A DNA stretch of 64,000 nucleotides from Bemisia tabaci (taxonomy: Eukaryota > Arthropoda > Insecta > Hemiptera > Aleyrodidae): the NCBI RefSeq assembly GCF_918797505.1, contig NC_092799.1, positions 25,668,382 through 25,732,381 on the forward strand. The letters run 5' to 3'. A program made the position numbers and the translations under genes. Below, one piece after another: positions 43,621-55,109 of this stretch. Under the pieces are notes generated by a model. It made no database searches and was not told the DNA's origin. It saw only the letters and a program-made list of their open reading frames with translations. Positions within the stretch are counted from its first letter, which is position 1. Each line of letters opens with the position of its first letter.

Positions 43621-45685
43621 TATAGGCGAGTGAGATTTTGATAAGTACATTGCATCAATTGAGCAAGAAATCCGGGGAAAAATTTCGATTTCTACAGGTG
43701 CAAAATAGAAAAAAGGGGCAGTGCTTATCTTGCATGCTGAGATGTGACTGAAACTATTAAGCATTTGGAAAAATATGGATGTACAGGAACTACAGTTTTT
43801 CAATGCAGAAAAATCATTGGTGGCTGAAAATTCAGTATTTTTTTTACTAACAGTATTTTCCTCGCAAGTTTTATTCCTACATATTTTCTGATTAATTTTG
43901 GCGCATGTGAAAGATAAATAATGCATGCTCTTTGGCGGTTAAGAAATGAAACTTTCCCCTGGTTATTCGCCAAATTGATGCAATGATTTGAGCACAATGT
44001 TGACCGTCACAATCTGAAGTGGAAATCATTACAGTAGAAGTTGATCGACATACTAAAAAATGTATTCATAGAAAAAACAGCTCACATCAGACCTTGTCAA
44101 ATGCCACGTTCAATTCAGATTTGCCCCATTTGTTGAACCAACCAACATCACGTTTCAAAAAATTACTTGAAATTTACAATTTAATTCTTGAGTATAGAAT
44201 AAAATAAAAAATGAATAAAATGCAAAGAATAGACAAGAATTTTGACAATGTCTACTATGAGCTGCTTTTTTATAATGACATGTAAATTTATCTCTGTTAT
44301 TTTTAACATTCATTCTGAATAATGGAAATAAAATGAAATGATCCCTCCTAAAAAAATTGTTAAGTTTTTGAATTCTGCATTATCATTCCATAAAAGTATC
44401 ACGCCCTACAACATGACAAATCCAAAAATTCCTTTGAATTGTGCGAGGAACCTATGATGGCTACATTTGGATGAGATACAATTTATCAGATTAATAAGTT
44501 TTATTAAAGTAAGAAAATAACTCGTATACAGAAGTTGCCACTAAATGTAGACCACAAATACATTTCGCTTTCAGAGTGTTGTGACAGCAAAAAGTTCACT
44601 ACTGAGGGCTCGTTGAAAAATTACATTACTTTCATAAGAAAGAATCAAAATAATAATAACAAACGTTAATAAAGTATGGACTTTTATAATCTTAAATTTA
44701 TTGACTATAACATTATTTAATTTGGTAATATCAAAAGTATTAGAAAAATAATCAAAGCACAGTTTTGGTTCCTTTAAAAAATCGAAAGGACATTCAAGAT
44801 AAGGCAGAAAAGGAACACAGTGTAAGACATCACATTACAAAGAGCAAAACTTCCTCACAATTGGACTGCATTTTGCAATTAGGAACCAAAAATCCCAGCT
44901 AATCCATAAAAGCACTTATGTAACATAAGAAAATCAAATTGGGGTAGAATGCGGCAGAACAGAAAGAGGAAAGAAAGGTGAAAACAGATCAAGGAAGAGA
45001 AAAAAGAAATAGACAGACAGAAAAGTAGACAAAAGACACAGAAAAAAGAGATAGAAGAAGAACAAATGGAAGGAGAGAAGAAAAAGCGGTGGATGAAAAT
45101 GTAAAGAGGAAGAAGGAGAAGAAGAGGAAATAAAAAAAGAAGTCCAGGGAAAAGAAGAGGAAGAAAAATAGTAAAAAGGGAAGAATGAAGAATGAGTAAA
45201 CTTAAAAGAAGAGGAAGAATAGGAAAAGGAATAGGAGGGAATCGAGGGCAACAAAGAGAAAGAAAAAGAAAAAAGGACATCGATAGAAAATAAGGATGGA
45301 AAGGAGAAGGATATGACAGTGAAGTCAAAAATCTTAAAAATATGAAATTAAACTAAGAACAAGGTAACTTAAAAAAAGGCTTCAGAGGTCTTGGAACTGC
45401 AGGAGTGTCATACACAACTTAATAAATTGTGTTTAAAACCTGGCAGAACCGGGAAAAAACAGGCTATTAGGAACTAATTTTCTTCTCTTGAAAAGTTCAA
45501 AACTAATTATCACAAGTCCAACAAGAAAAAAAAAAAAAACAAATATAGAGGTAAACTTATTTACAAGTCATCTACGTGTCAGGAATGTGAGAAATCCTCA
45601 GAGATCAGTAGCCTCTCTCATATTCTGGATAAGTAAATGTATATGCAGCAAAAACATAAGAGAAAAATATCTGCTAAGGCAATTA
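43621..45685. other. 3' non-coding part of the transposon, with a polypurine stretch at 44945-45310
   Basis: The sequence is AT-rich and has no domain. 44945-45310 is almost entirely A and G on the plus strand (GAAAGAGGAAAGAAAGG and similar), which gives a spurious pyrimidine-coded frame on the minus strand. AATAAA on the minus strand occurs near 44700 and 44500 and could end the transposase transcript. A family S fragment lies at about 44868-44940. Confidence 0.5.
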
Positions 45686-48190
45686 TTACACTGAGTGTTT
45701 TAGAGTAACAAATTTGGTTCCCACGGCATTTAAAGAAATGCAGGTTGGAATTGGGTCGATCAAATCGTTTTGATTTAAAAGGATCAATTCATCAGTGGGT
45801 TGAATCTCATAGCAACCGAAATGTGGACTAATATCAATTACTTCCAGCTTTGAGCATTTGAAGAAGACAAGCTTATCATCAATAACATATATATCCATGA
45901 TTTTGGCAAAATCTGGAATATTTTCACTGATGTCATAAATTAACACCATTTTTGCTGAGTATCTAGTTCCATGACACACTACCCAAGAAACTTTAAAAGC
46001 ATATTTTTTCAGCAGATTATTGTTGCAAAGATAAGTACTAAAGTTTTGCAAATCTAAACTAAGAGGGACGATTTCATACATTCCATATTCAAGCGTATCA
46101 TCCATGAATTTATCAGAAAGCAATCTGCTTTGAAAGTTTAACTGACTATTAATACTCAAAGTGCAGGATGGATTTACTCTAGACATAACAACATTAGCAT
46201 TTAGTTTGCTTAGGCGGTGCCCACCTTCTAAACGGATGACCCAATTTTTAACACTGGGCCCTAACTCAAGGAACAACCGAGGATAATGTGTCAAGTGATG
46301 GAATTTGTTTTTTAATGTTTCCCCTGACAATTCCAAGTATGCTACATTTACCTCCTTCACATAATACTCTATAAGGTCACTACATTCCCTTTGGAGGGAA
46401 GGTGCTAGTAACAGTTCAAGAAGTTGCTTGAAATTCAGGTATAAATTCCACACCTTATCTCCCTCTGGTATGAGGTCACCGATAATCAGAGAAAAGTATC
46501 GCACCAAATTAAGCATTTCAGCAGACGATGCTTTAATTTTAGACTTTTGAATATCATTTTCAGAGATTAATGGAGGTTTGTTACTGGTTATAGGGCCATA
46601 GTCAAAATTTTTCAGCCTGAAATTAAGTGTGTTGAGAGTGAAAAATTTGTTTTGTAAATAATGCTTAATGACAAAAAGCATTATATAGGGACCAACACCC
46701 TCAGCGCAATCATGCATCAGATCACAACTTGCCCCGTAAATTACTTCAAATGATGGTACTTGATTCCATACACTTGGCTTATGAATGCCTGTTAATGAAA
46801 CATCATATTTGGCTGCATCTTCTTTATAGTTTTCACTATTTCTTAGCTTTTCTTTTTTTTCTACACATAAAGTTTTGGTTTCCTCTTTAGTGGCCTTACA
46901 CCACAAACAAGGAAACTTTGCCATAAATGAGCAAGCAAAATCTGTTATTTCATGGTTACCTAAGTTGTCGCCAAGTAGATTTGCGAGTGCAAAGTAGACC
47001 TTTCCGCTAAAAGTACTTGTATTAAAAGAGAGTCCATTATCATGTAATTCTTTAAGATCTTTGATGAGAGGTTTAAACACTTTTTCATTGCCGAATGTTT
47101 TTCTATCATCTGCATTAAATAACAGGGTCACAAAAATGTTATTCAAGCTTGAACTGTACTCAGGAGGAATACATGCTACTGTTAAATATCCACCTGATAT
47201 TTTATGCAGACCAGCGTGGCTACCTAACGGATTGCCAACCTCAAAGGCATCGACATAGAAGTAAAGTGGAATAACAATCTTACCACAATTCTCAAACCTT
47301 CTTCTCCAATACTGCCCCTGAACAACATTTGTAAGGCAGGTTTTTACCTGCATCAGTGAATTCATATAATCAAGAGTTTTGCGCAATACATCAACCTGAC
47401 TAAAAAAATTGAAGAGAAGTTTTGGAGCAGATATGTACTGTCCATACACAGGGGTGTCAACGCTGAGTATTGCTCCATCAATTTTTTTATCAACAGGATA
47501 GGTGCCAAGGTAAATTGGTTGAGGTTGGATGAATGTTCCTAATTTTTTAAAAAGCTCCATTCTTTTATATTCAGTTTCTAAATTTTGAAAGGGATTTTGA
47601 ATTTTTGATAGAATATCATGAATTTCAGATAATGCTTCTTTGCTAACTTGGCTATGGAGAGAATTTAATCGTGCTTTACCATAAGAAATCACTGAGGAAA
47701 AAAGGTCAGAGCAATTTTCAACCATATTTTGAACACAATTTCTGGGTAAGCTGGGGTTAGCATATAAATTTGAGACAAAAACAAGAGCTCTAGACTGCGG
47801 ATCTAATTTTTCTGATTGATTATTAAGAATTGATGATTCAGTAAATGGATCAACAGAGTTTTCAAATTCTAAGTTTGGATCATTCACCTCTTGATTCATC
47901 TCCTCAGAACTGATGCCAGAGACTGAAGCTTCACATTTCATAATTTTGGGAGGTGGACCACTTGATGGAGGTTTCAACCGTTTACTGACTTCACTTACAT
48001 TTCGTGGAAACTTATGAATGGTTGCAAGGTGGTCAGTAAGAGAATATAATTTCTCAAACTCTTCAAAACATCCAGCCTCAGCACATTTGAAAACTTTTGA
48101 GTCATAGTTTAATCGATGAATCAAAGAATAATGAAAAGTAAGCTGTTTAATAACAGTAAAATTTTCTTTACAAACGAAACAAACAGGCAT
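45686..48190 (-). CDS. C2H2 zinc-finger CACTA-like transposase, 834 aa
   Basis: A single open frame. Residues 1-60 hold two C2H2 fingers: C4-x2-C7-x12-H20-x4-H25 and C36-x4-C41-x12-H54-x4-H59. A Ser/Pro/Glu-rich linker runs to about 130. The body resembles the transposase-like proteins of animal CACTA/Tnp2-related elements: FYVDAFEVGNPLGSHAGLHK at 311-330, a CLWC knuckle at 428-431, ASCDLMHDCAEGV at 487-499 and FHHLTHYPRLF at 630-640. D314 and D490 or D494 are candidate catalytic acids; the third is unclear. The start is chosen because ATG directly precedes the first finger. Open sequence continues upstream to an AG at about 48239, and a pyrimidine tract ending TTTCTACAG lies at about 48300, so the ORF may be reached by splicing from the SAM gene 204 bp upstream. 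A domesticated host gene is possible, but the surrounding TIRs argue for a resident transposon gene. Confidence 0.85.
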   Translation of the reverse strand: MPVCFVCKENFTVIKQLTFHYSLIHRLNYDSKVFKCAEAGCFEEFEKLYSLTDHLATIHKFPRNVSEVSKRLKPPSSGPPPKIMKCEASVSGISSEEMNQEVNDPNLEFENSVDPFTESSILNNQSEKLDPQSRALVFVSNLYANPSLPRNCVQNMVENCSDLFSSVISYGKARLNSLHSQVSKEALSEIHDILSKIQNPFQNLETEYKRMELFKKLGTFIQPQPIYLGTYPVDKKIDGAILSVDTPVYGQYISAPKLLFNFFSQVDVLRKTLDYMNSLMQVKTCLTNVVQGQYWRRRFENCGKIVIPLYFYVDAFEVGNPLGSHAGLHKISGGYLTVACIPPEYSSSLNNIFVTLLFNADDRKTFGNEKVFKPLIKDLKELHDNGLSFNTSTFSGKVYFALANLLGDNLGNHEITDFACSFMAKFPCLWCKATKEETKTLCVEKKEKLRNSENYKEDAAKYDVSLTGIHKPSVWNQVPSFEVIYGASCDLMHDCAEGVGPYIMLFVIKHYLQNKFFTLNTLNFRLKNFDYGPITSNKPPLISENDIQKSKIKASSAEMLNLVRYFSLIIGDLIPEGDKVWNLYLNFKQLLELLLAPSLQRECSDLIEYYVKEVNVAYLELSGETLKNKFHHLTHYPRLFLELGPSVKNWVIRLEGGHRLSKLNANVVMSRVNPSCTLSINSQLNFQSRLLSDKFMDDTLEYGMYEIVPLSLDLQNFSTYLCNNNLLKKYAFKVSWVVCHGTRYSAKMVLIYDISENIPDFAKIMDIYVIDDKLVFFKCSKLEVIDISPHFGCYEIQPTDELILLNQNDLIDPIPTCISLNAVGTKFVTLKHSV

Positions 48191-48393
48191 TGTGAATAAA
48201 TTAATCTCTGAGGATTTCTCACATATGAAGCAGCCACACTAAAAATTCAATAATTACCGAGATCAATGCGATAAGTCCAAAGAATGGAATGCTAAATAAA
48301 GAATAAACTGTAGAAATACAAGAAAAAATAGAAAAAATGAGTAATTGGGAAACGAGGAGATAAAAAAACTTCTCTAGTTTAGCGGCGTTGAAA

Positions 48394-51300
48394 TCACAAT
48401 TTCAGATTACTGGCGAGCAAATCTATGCTTGCTGTATACAATGAGCCTGGACAGGGTATTTTGTAAACATATTTCTGTAAAAAGTGAAATATTTTGTTGC
48501 TTTCGGGTGGAAATTCCAAGTTGAAAACAAAAAAACTTTTGAAACAAAAATCTATTGCCTCTAATACTGAGGGTAGAACAAATCTCACCGTTTCAATTTC
48601 TACTTGGTAGGAAATTGTTTCTGCACTTCTTATGATGAGTGTTAAAGGTTGGTTCTGAAGTCCATATTTTGACATTTTTTCATGCCTTTGACCAAGTGCA
48701 TTCTCTAAATTGCCACTAGAGGGTACATCAAAAAGGAACCCTTCCAGAGATTCCATACGAGAAGGTTTCCATTTGTTTCCAGAAGCTTTACTGTTCACGA
48801 CTCCAGGTGGTGTCAATAAGAATGGAATGAGTTTTAGGGCAGCTAGTTGATCAATGTTAGTGTCTGAAAGAAGGAGAGCCAGAACTTAATTCCACGAAGC
48901 AGGCAAAAGTCTCAAATTCGATCAATTCAAAGTATTTCTTTAAATGGTTTTTTTTTCCATGTACACGTTATAAAGGGTTTTCATAATTTCTGCACTTCCG
49001 AATTTCCTGACTTTCCCCGGTTTTTTTTGTGCTTTCCTTGACTTTAAAATTGTTTTATTCCCTGAGTTTTCTTGACCTACAAACAAAACTTCTGATTTCA
49101 TTTTATCCCTTCTACTGATACTGACTTCCTCTAAAGGTTGCTTGCGAGATTACATGCCTTTTTTTATGAATTCCCTGACTTTCCCGTAACCCAAGTAGCA
49201 TAGATCGCAAGTAGCAATTACATACTTGAAATATTGCAATTCCACTGAGTGTTGCGTATGTTGCCTAGCTCCTATTTGAAGGAGCCCCATTTAATGAAAG
49301 TTGATGCAATAAAATTGAAATAAGTTGCAATTTTTCATTGCATTGCACATTGTCTATCTTTCTGACACATGGAGTTCATTTAGCTGATTGATTAAAATCG
49401 GCATAAATCCACTAAGTGATGTAAGAATATTGCAAATTAATGGTAAAAAAATTACAATTTTATTGAAATCAAGTTGCAATTTAATTTTAATATTTTCCTT
49501 AAATTGTGCTACTTGGGATGCCGTAAATACCAACTATCCAGATTTTCCAGGCTGCTGAGAAACCTCATGTACCTTAAGGCAATATTAATTTGTAATTTAA
49601 CATTTTGAAAGCATTAAATAAGTTGATTTCAAATGCTCCATGTTTACTGCAAAAATGAAATGAAAATACTTTCAGTAGACAGCCATTTTCCAGTCAAGGC
49701 ATTAAATCAAAATTAAAACTTTATGCAAATTCCTCATTTGTTAACATGAAATGAAATTATTGAAAAAAGATTCCCTCCCCCTCTTGCATGCCTCGGTCAG
49801 GTAATTCTTCCCTCCCAATTGAGAAAGAAAATTTTAAGAAACTAATAATAAAATGATAGTTACCCGAGATTTCTTCTAAATTAATATTGGCATTGGCAAT
49901 CAACTTATTCCAGGGCAGATCCGTGATTGCTTTCTCTTTTGAAAATTTAAGTATGCTCTTAGCCACGTCCTTAAATTGAGTGTGAAAATTGTTAGCTTCT
50001 TCAGGATGGATTACAGCAAAATCTTCCAAGATCTGGAAAATGAACCAAAAATGAAAATAAAATATCATCCGCTATATTATCCAAGGTAACAGGCTGATTG
50101 TGAGTGTGCACTTCAGGAACGAGCACCATTAAAAGTAAGCTCCAAGGTTAAAAATTCCTTTTTTTGGAAATGATGGTCTTCCGGCAAATTCCTGTGAGAT
50201 ATAAAATGGAAATTTTCGGGCAAGTTGGTCTTTCAGGAGAAAAAGAAAAGTATAAGAAAATTTAAATTTAAAGGATGCCAACTTTCATGGAAGCCTTGTA
50301 AGTCAATACAGATCTAATCATCAATGGCAAAACTTTAAAAACCTTGTCTCAAGATTGTTACATTGAAAAATGTCCATACTCATTGCATTTAATTACAGAG
50401 AAATTTTCAAACTATATGCATGGAAATTCCCAGGGAATATTTTTGCCACCCGTACCTTCATTATCATTTGAAACTGACATTCACACAATGGTAAGAAAAG
50501 CTCATCAGGGCACCAATTTTTTCCTCATGAGAAATATGCTGTTTGGTGCAACGCTAGTTACAACCAATGAGGAGGGCAACTGCAAACATATTTCAAGTCT
50601 AATTGTACCCATTATCATTGCAGCGCAGCCTCTTGATTTTCTGATTCTAAGCTTGGAGAGTCGTGTAAATCAGCTGAGGGTCTGAGTTGATGATGGGTCC
50701 AATTAGATTCTAAACACATCTACAGCTGCCTTCTTGATCAGTCGTAACTAGTGTTGTGCCGAACAGCACAACTCTCTTGAGAGAAAATGTGTGCTTCTTC
50801 TATCTACAATGAGAATATCAGTTTATACAGACTGAACTTGAACACGCACTGGCAAAACCAGCAAATCTCTATCTAAATGGTGATCGTCATCTCTCTTATG
50901 CACGTAACACTCCTTTATTTTCTCCTAGTTGAGACTGTATTGGAATTTTGTTTCCTATTTTTCATTGTATCTTTAAGTAAAATGATGAGGCCAATAATTT
51001 ACGCCATCTTCTCACGCAGTTTGGAGCAGCTTTTGATAGGATGGAGAGAGAAAGTACTGAGAAGCATACGAACCAATAAGTATCCTCGCTTTGGGAGCGA
51101 TAGAGCAGGAAATTTTCTTAAATATTCTCCAATACTTGCAACAGAGCGAAGTATCTTCATTCTTCCTCCATAGGAGGACTTCCACTTTTGGACTATCAGA
51201 CACCATGGGTCGAGATTGTTTTGCAAAATTTGTAGGTCTTCTTCCAAAACCTCTTCATCTGGGGGGAAAAAAACCTTGTATAAATTTGATGCTGAAGGAG

Positions 51301-54212
51301 AAATATTTCCATTGTGAAGGAGAGCCAGGCTCACTTATATTTTCAGTTTAGCTAAATGAGTTTAAATGAAATAATTTATCACACAAATTTAAATATCCTT
51401 ATCTGTGGAACATCAACATAAAGTTGAGACTGAAATTCTTTCAGGGGAACTCAAAATTTTGTCAAAAGAAGTCTTGTTTACTCAACGATAAATATTGACA
51501 TATTTTTTTCGAGCTGTGACTTCAGGAAAACACATTCAGGATTCAAACAATTGGGGGGGGGGGGGGATTCAAGGAGTTTCATGATTGTAAGCCGAAATCG
51601 GCCAGAACAGATTCAGTATTGAAAAAAGTTATGAGTGTCCACTTAATTTTTCTTTGTAGAGTAGAATTAATAACATAAAACAAATCATTACACACCTTCT
51701 GATATAGCGGTAGGAATTTCCTCTGAGGCTGCTTTCAAAGGAGAGAGAAGTTTTAGTTTTCGAAGGCAAGCTCTTTTGTTGTTATATTTGTCCACAAGTT
51801 TGCCCCTTGCACTTTTTTTTTTCCCTTTTCCAAGGTATACGTAGTCTACATAATAAACAGATGATTTTTCGTGCGTAAATACTTTAGGTATAACAAGACT
51901 ATAAGCTTTGAGCACTGCACTGGGAATTTTATATTTAAGTCTGTCTTTTATCTCCTGGGAAATAATACAGTCGACCAACGCGATGCGGAAGTGATCAGAG
52001 AGTTCAGTGTTACTCTCAGATAATTTTAGTAAACTTTTCCCTTCTGAGGAATTTTGAAGAAGGGACTTTAATTTTTCAACGTAATTGTTCAGAGTCGAGG
52101 CGTCAAAAGACTTGCATGGTGTTGTTTCGACTGCAGACGGAAGCTGAGCTGCAGTTGTTGCAGTTGTTGTTTCTGCAGTTGTAGTTGCACCAGTTGTAAT
52201 TACTGCAGTTGTAGTTGCATCAGTTGAAATTACTGCAGTAGTAGTTGCCGTTGGCTGTGCATTGTCAGGAGGAATTGCAATGCCTAGTTCCAAAAGTTCC
52301 GTGTTTGTTAATGGAATGTCGATTGTTTGAGGAGAAGCTGGACTTAAGTCAACCAAGACTTGCTGCTCTGTTCGATTTTGATCCACTGACCTGTTATTTT
52401 CCTCTGGATTTTGAGAGTTTGTCTGATTTACATTGACAATCTCAATCGCTGAACTCTAAAAAAAGAGAAAAAAAAACCAGTAAGTCTACAGCATATTAAT
52501 TATTTTGGTAGCGTAAAACTAATGCACACCATACTGTGTAGCCTGAGCAGTCCACTACCCCTCCCACTCTGCAGCTTGAGAAAGATTGGGGGTTATTTTA
52601 CCTCCACTTTTCTTTAATTGGATCTGTTCATTAATATACAATATGGAAGTCAAAAGTAATTATTTACCTACTCCATTTTAATGGAGCATCCTCCTTCCCA
52701 TATACTGATCAATACATAGTTAATGCAAATAAATTGTTAAGCCCACTCCCCTGTGACTTTTCATGCAAAAAGAGGTTATTTATCTTAAAATGACAGAAAA
52801 AATGGCTCAAGAACTTATTGTTGTTCGTATCAGGTCTCGCACCGAGTTTTCAAAGCACTCTTTTACAGTCATTGCATGAAGCTAAACAACTTCATTTGGA
52901 GAAAAAGAGTCACTGTTTAGAGAGTAATATTTTATATATAATTTACATATGACCCCTATTAAGGACTTGGTGGTAATGAACACATCTGAAAAATATGTGA
53001 CTGCCACTTAATTATTTGAAAATAAATTTCTGTCAATTTTTTCCCAACTCCTAGAATATATAAGAAGCATTGAAACACTGACCGATTGGTTGTTTATTCC
53101 TCTCAGTGCTTTTATGAATTTGAGTCTGGGCCCAGCTATGGGGAAAATTTTTTCCAAGAGATTTGAATCTAGCTCGTTCAACAGATCATATGTTATTTGT
53201 TCCTCTGGAATTTGAAAGTCAAATTAGAGCAGGAGAAAGAATAAATAAAATCAGGAATAAAAAAAGAAAAAAAAGAACAGTCTCTGAAGAGCAGTGCGGC
53301 AACAGAGTCACCTGAAAAGCAACTCTCTCCTAATAAACAGCTGTTATTTTACTTTTATTTCCAGGCACTCGACACTATCATGGTTCGCAACACTCCTATA
53401 TACTTGACCCCATGCGGACCAATTATTGAAACTATGTCAGCCTGACACGACAAGACATAGCCCTAATTCAACCATGCAATATATAGCAATTTTATGTCTT
53501 AATGGGCTGCTTTAAATTTCAATAAACGGTCCGCAGATGGGTGTTATGCAGTCCTATGAAGCCTGCTCAAAAATTCACTGACATATGCTTGTGTTCTCAA
53601 ACCATTGGAAACTCATCTCATGATCAGTTTACTGGTAACAGGAACAGCCAACTCTTCAATGTGTTCTTTGCTCTTAGCAATTTTCAACCATCATATCGAA
53701 AGATTGTTCTGAGTTCGGCACGCTCAAAAATACTAGATTAGAAATTCAGATAACCAGCCATTACTGATAGTGTATCACATAAGATGTTTCCAAACATTGC
53801 ATTGACGAGGCTCTCATTAAGTACCACAGGCCAATGTTGAATTATAATTTGAGAAAATAGCTATAACTGATCACAGACTAATACGTATACGTAGAGGTTA
53901 GAATTTGAGAAAACGCTCTGTGGTTCATGCTGACGCATACTCTGCGCAACTTAAGTAAAGTACTTTCCTTTGACACTTGAACCTCAAGTTTAAAACAGCA
54001 CGACAAATTATTAAGATTCTTGCAACCTCAAGTGATTTATTGAACAGAAAACATGGAATGGAAGAACACATGTTGACATGCCATGCGAAGGTGCCAGACC
54101 AATTCGTCTTTCAATTTATGTAATGGAAGAACTATTACTTACTTTCAAATTCAACGAAGTATACTGCAAGCCCGTTGCTGGCGAGGAAATCTTTCACTTG
54201 ATCATCAGACAT
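48394..54212 (-). CDS. SAM-domain transposon accessory protein, 591 aa, six exons
   Basis: Exons: 54143-54212, 53083-53204, 51696-52455, 51074-51258, 49864-50032 and 48394-48863, totalling 1776 nt, exactly 592 codons with the TGA. Donors are GTAAGT, GTCAGT, GTGTGT, GTTCGT (weak) and GTAACT; acceptors all end AG behind pyrimidine tracts, and every phase matches. The ATG at 54212 has an in-frame TGA 15 nt upstream. Residues 5-60 form a SAM domain (VKDFLASNGLAVYFVEFE ... LLNELDSNLLEKIFP, AGPRLKFIKAL). A Thr/Ala repeat fills 132-167. Then come a conserved block (about 193-292: IPSAVLKAYS ... YVDYVYLGKGKKKSARGKL), LDPWCLIVQKW, YLRKFPALSLPKRGYLL, and a C-terminal block (LKLIPFLLTPPG ... LEAIDFCFKSFFVFNLEFPP). 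I recognise this organisation from repeated SAM-domain proteins of unknown function in animal genomes. SAM domains usually mediate oligomerisation; a role assembling the transposition complex is inference. Confidence 0.85.
48995..49189. repeat. Family H repeat in intron 5 of the SAM gene, inverted
   Basis: AATTTCCTGACTTTCCCCGG ... CCTTGACTTTAAAATTG ... AATTCCCTGACTTTCCCG is the reverse complement of family H words. Confidence 0.65.
49190..49517. mobile_element. Small MITE with CCCAAGTAGCA ends, in intron 5
   Basis: Starts CCCAAGTAGCATAGATCGCA and ends AATTGTGCTACTTGGG. GTTGCAATTT and AAATTGCAA words recur inside in both orientations. It lies wholly in an intron of the SAM gene. Confidence 0.7.
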
Positions 54213-54322
54213 AATGATATAAAATCACATAGGTACTTAACTCACTTCAAGCGCATGCCGCAGGTGTAGGCCTAAACGAAATTTTCAATCCTTTTGAGGT
54301 TAGGTCGACAATGCGGTCTGAC

Positions 54323-54923
54323 CAAAGACATAAAGACGGAGCGCTCGTATCTAAAAGCACGGGGAAAAAGTGAAGCTAGGTTCGGCGCTGCGCGCTTGTG
54401 TGAGTGTGTAAATGAGCGCGGGAATCCATGGCGGCAAACGGAAATTTGATTTGAACTTGTCCTCTTGATTTTTCCTTATTTCTTCTTCGAAACGTGTTTT
54501 AAATGCTTAAAACGATTATATTAAGAAAGTTCGGTCTGCGTCCTAATATATTACACCTACTTTTGCTCGGTAACAGGCAGTAATCTCAGATAAAGTTAGT
54601 TTTTCTTCTGCTTATGGTGGTTCTGCAGGTTCAAACAGGCCGTTACAGTTCTAGATCTACGTTACTCCCAAATGAAATCAGTCGGTCGACGACGGACCGA
54701 AACTAACCTAAAGTGAATAAAATATGAGTGTGTACCTGAATTTGGGCAAAAATCAACCTAAAATACTTTGTTTCCGCAATTTTATTTATTAGTTCCCGCC
54801 CTACATTTGAATTCAAACTTGTCCCGATTTCGCCGCCAATCCTCTAGCCAATAGTAGAGGTGATTGAAAAGAAGCTCTAGAAGCTTCATTTTTTGCTTTT
54901 AGTGCTCCGTCTTTATGTCTTTG
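54323..54923. mobile_element. 601-bp MITE with 8-bp target duplication, upstream of the SAM gene
   Basis: The ends are CAAAGACATAAAGACGGAGC and its inverse; similarity continues with an AAAAGCA word after a short indel. GGTCTGAC occurs directly outside both ends (54315-54322 and 54924-54931). An 8-bp duplication is typical of hAT and P-type elements, and the CA-starting terminus is compatible with the P group, though neither is established. It is inserted 103 bp before the SAM gene start codon and may supply or disrupt promoter and leader sequence. Confidence 0.85.
54376..54429 (-). other. Upstream 17-codon ORF with an ideal start context
   Basis: GCCGCCATGG at 54426-54435 (minus strand) opens a frame MDSRAHLHTHTSAQRRT ending in TAG. 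It lies inside the 601-bp MITE, in the probable leader of the SAM gene. If transcription starts further upstream it would act as a translation-reducing upstream ORF. A second minimal one, ATG directly followed by TGA, lies 18 nt before the SAM start codon. Confidence 0.4.
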
Positions 54924-54931
54924 GGTCTGAC

Positions 54932-55109
54932 GATCGCTATCAACAACGAGAAGCGCATATTGCATAGCATATAAATTGAAGGAAATACGAATTTCTAGAC
55001 GGTTGATAGTTTTGCGAGCAAAACTGAATTCTAAAAAAACTTCGTTCCCGTTAATTCCATCGCATACCTACTTATATGACACTCGCATAAAACCACTACA
55101 ACTTTCTGC
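54932..55109. other. 5' region of the transposon
   Basis: No recognised core promoter word on the minus strand. The promoter of the two genes probably lies between here and 54213, but it cannot be fixed by eye. Confidence 0.35.

Noticed and set aside
44879..45328. 149-codon minus-strand frame rich in Phe, Leu, Ser and Pro
   Set aside because: Produced by a polypurine stretch on the plus strand; low complexity, open in several frames, no domain.
50344..50685. 113-codon plus-strand frame
   Set aside because: Lies in intron 4 of the SAM gene on the opposite strand, with no domain.
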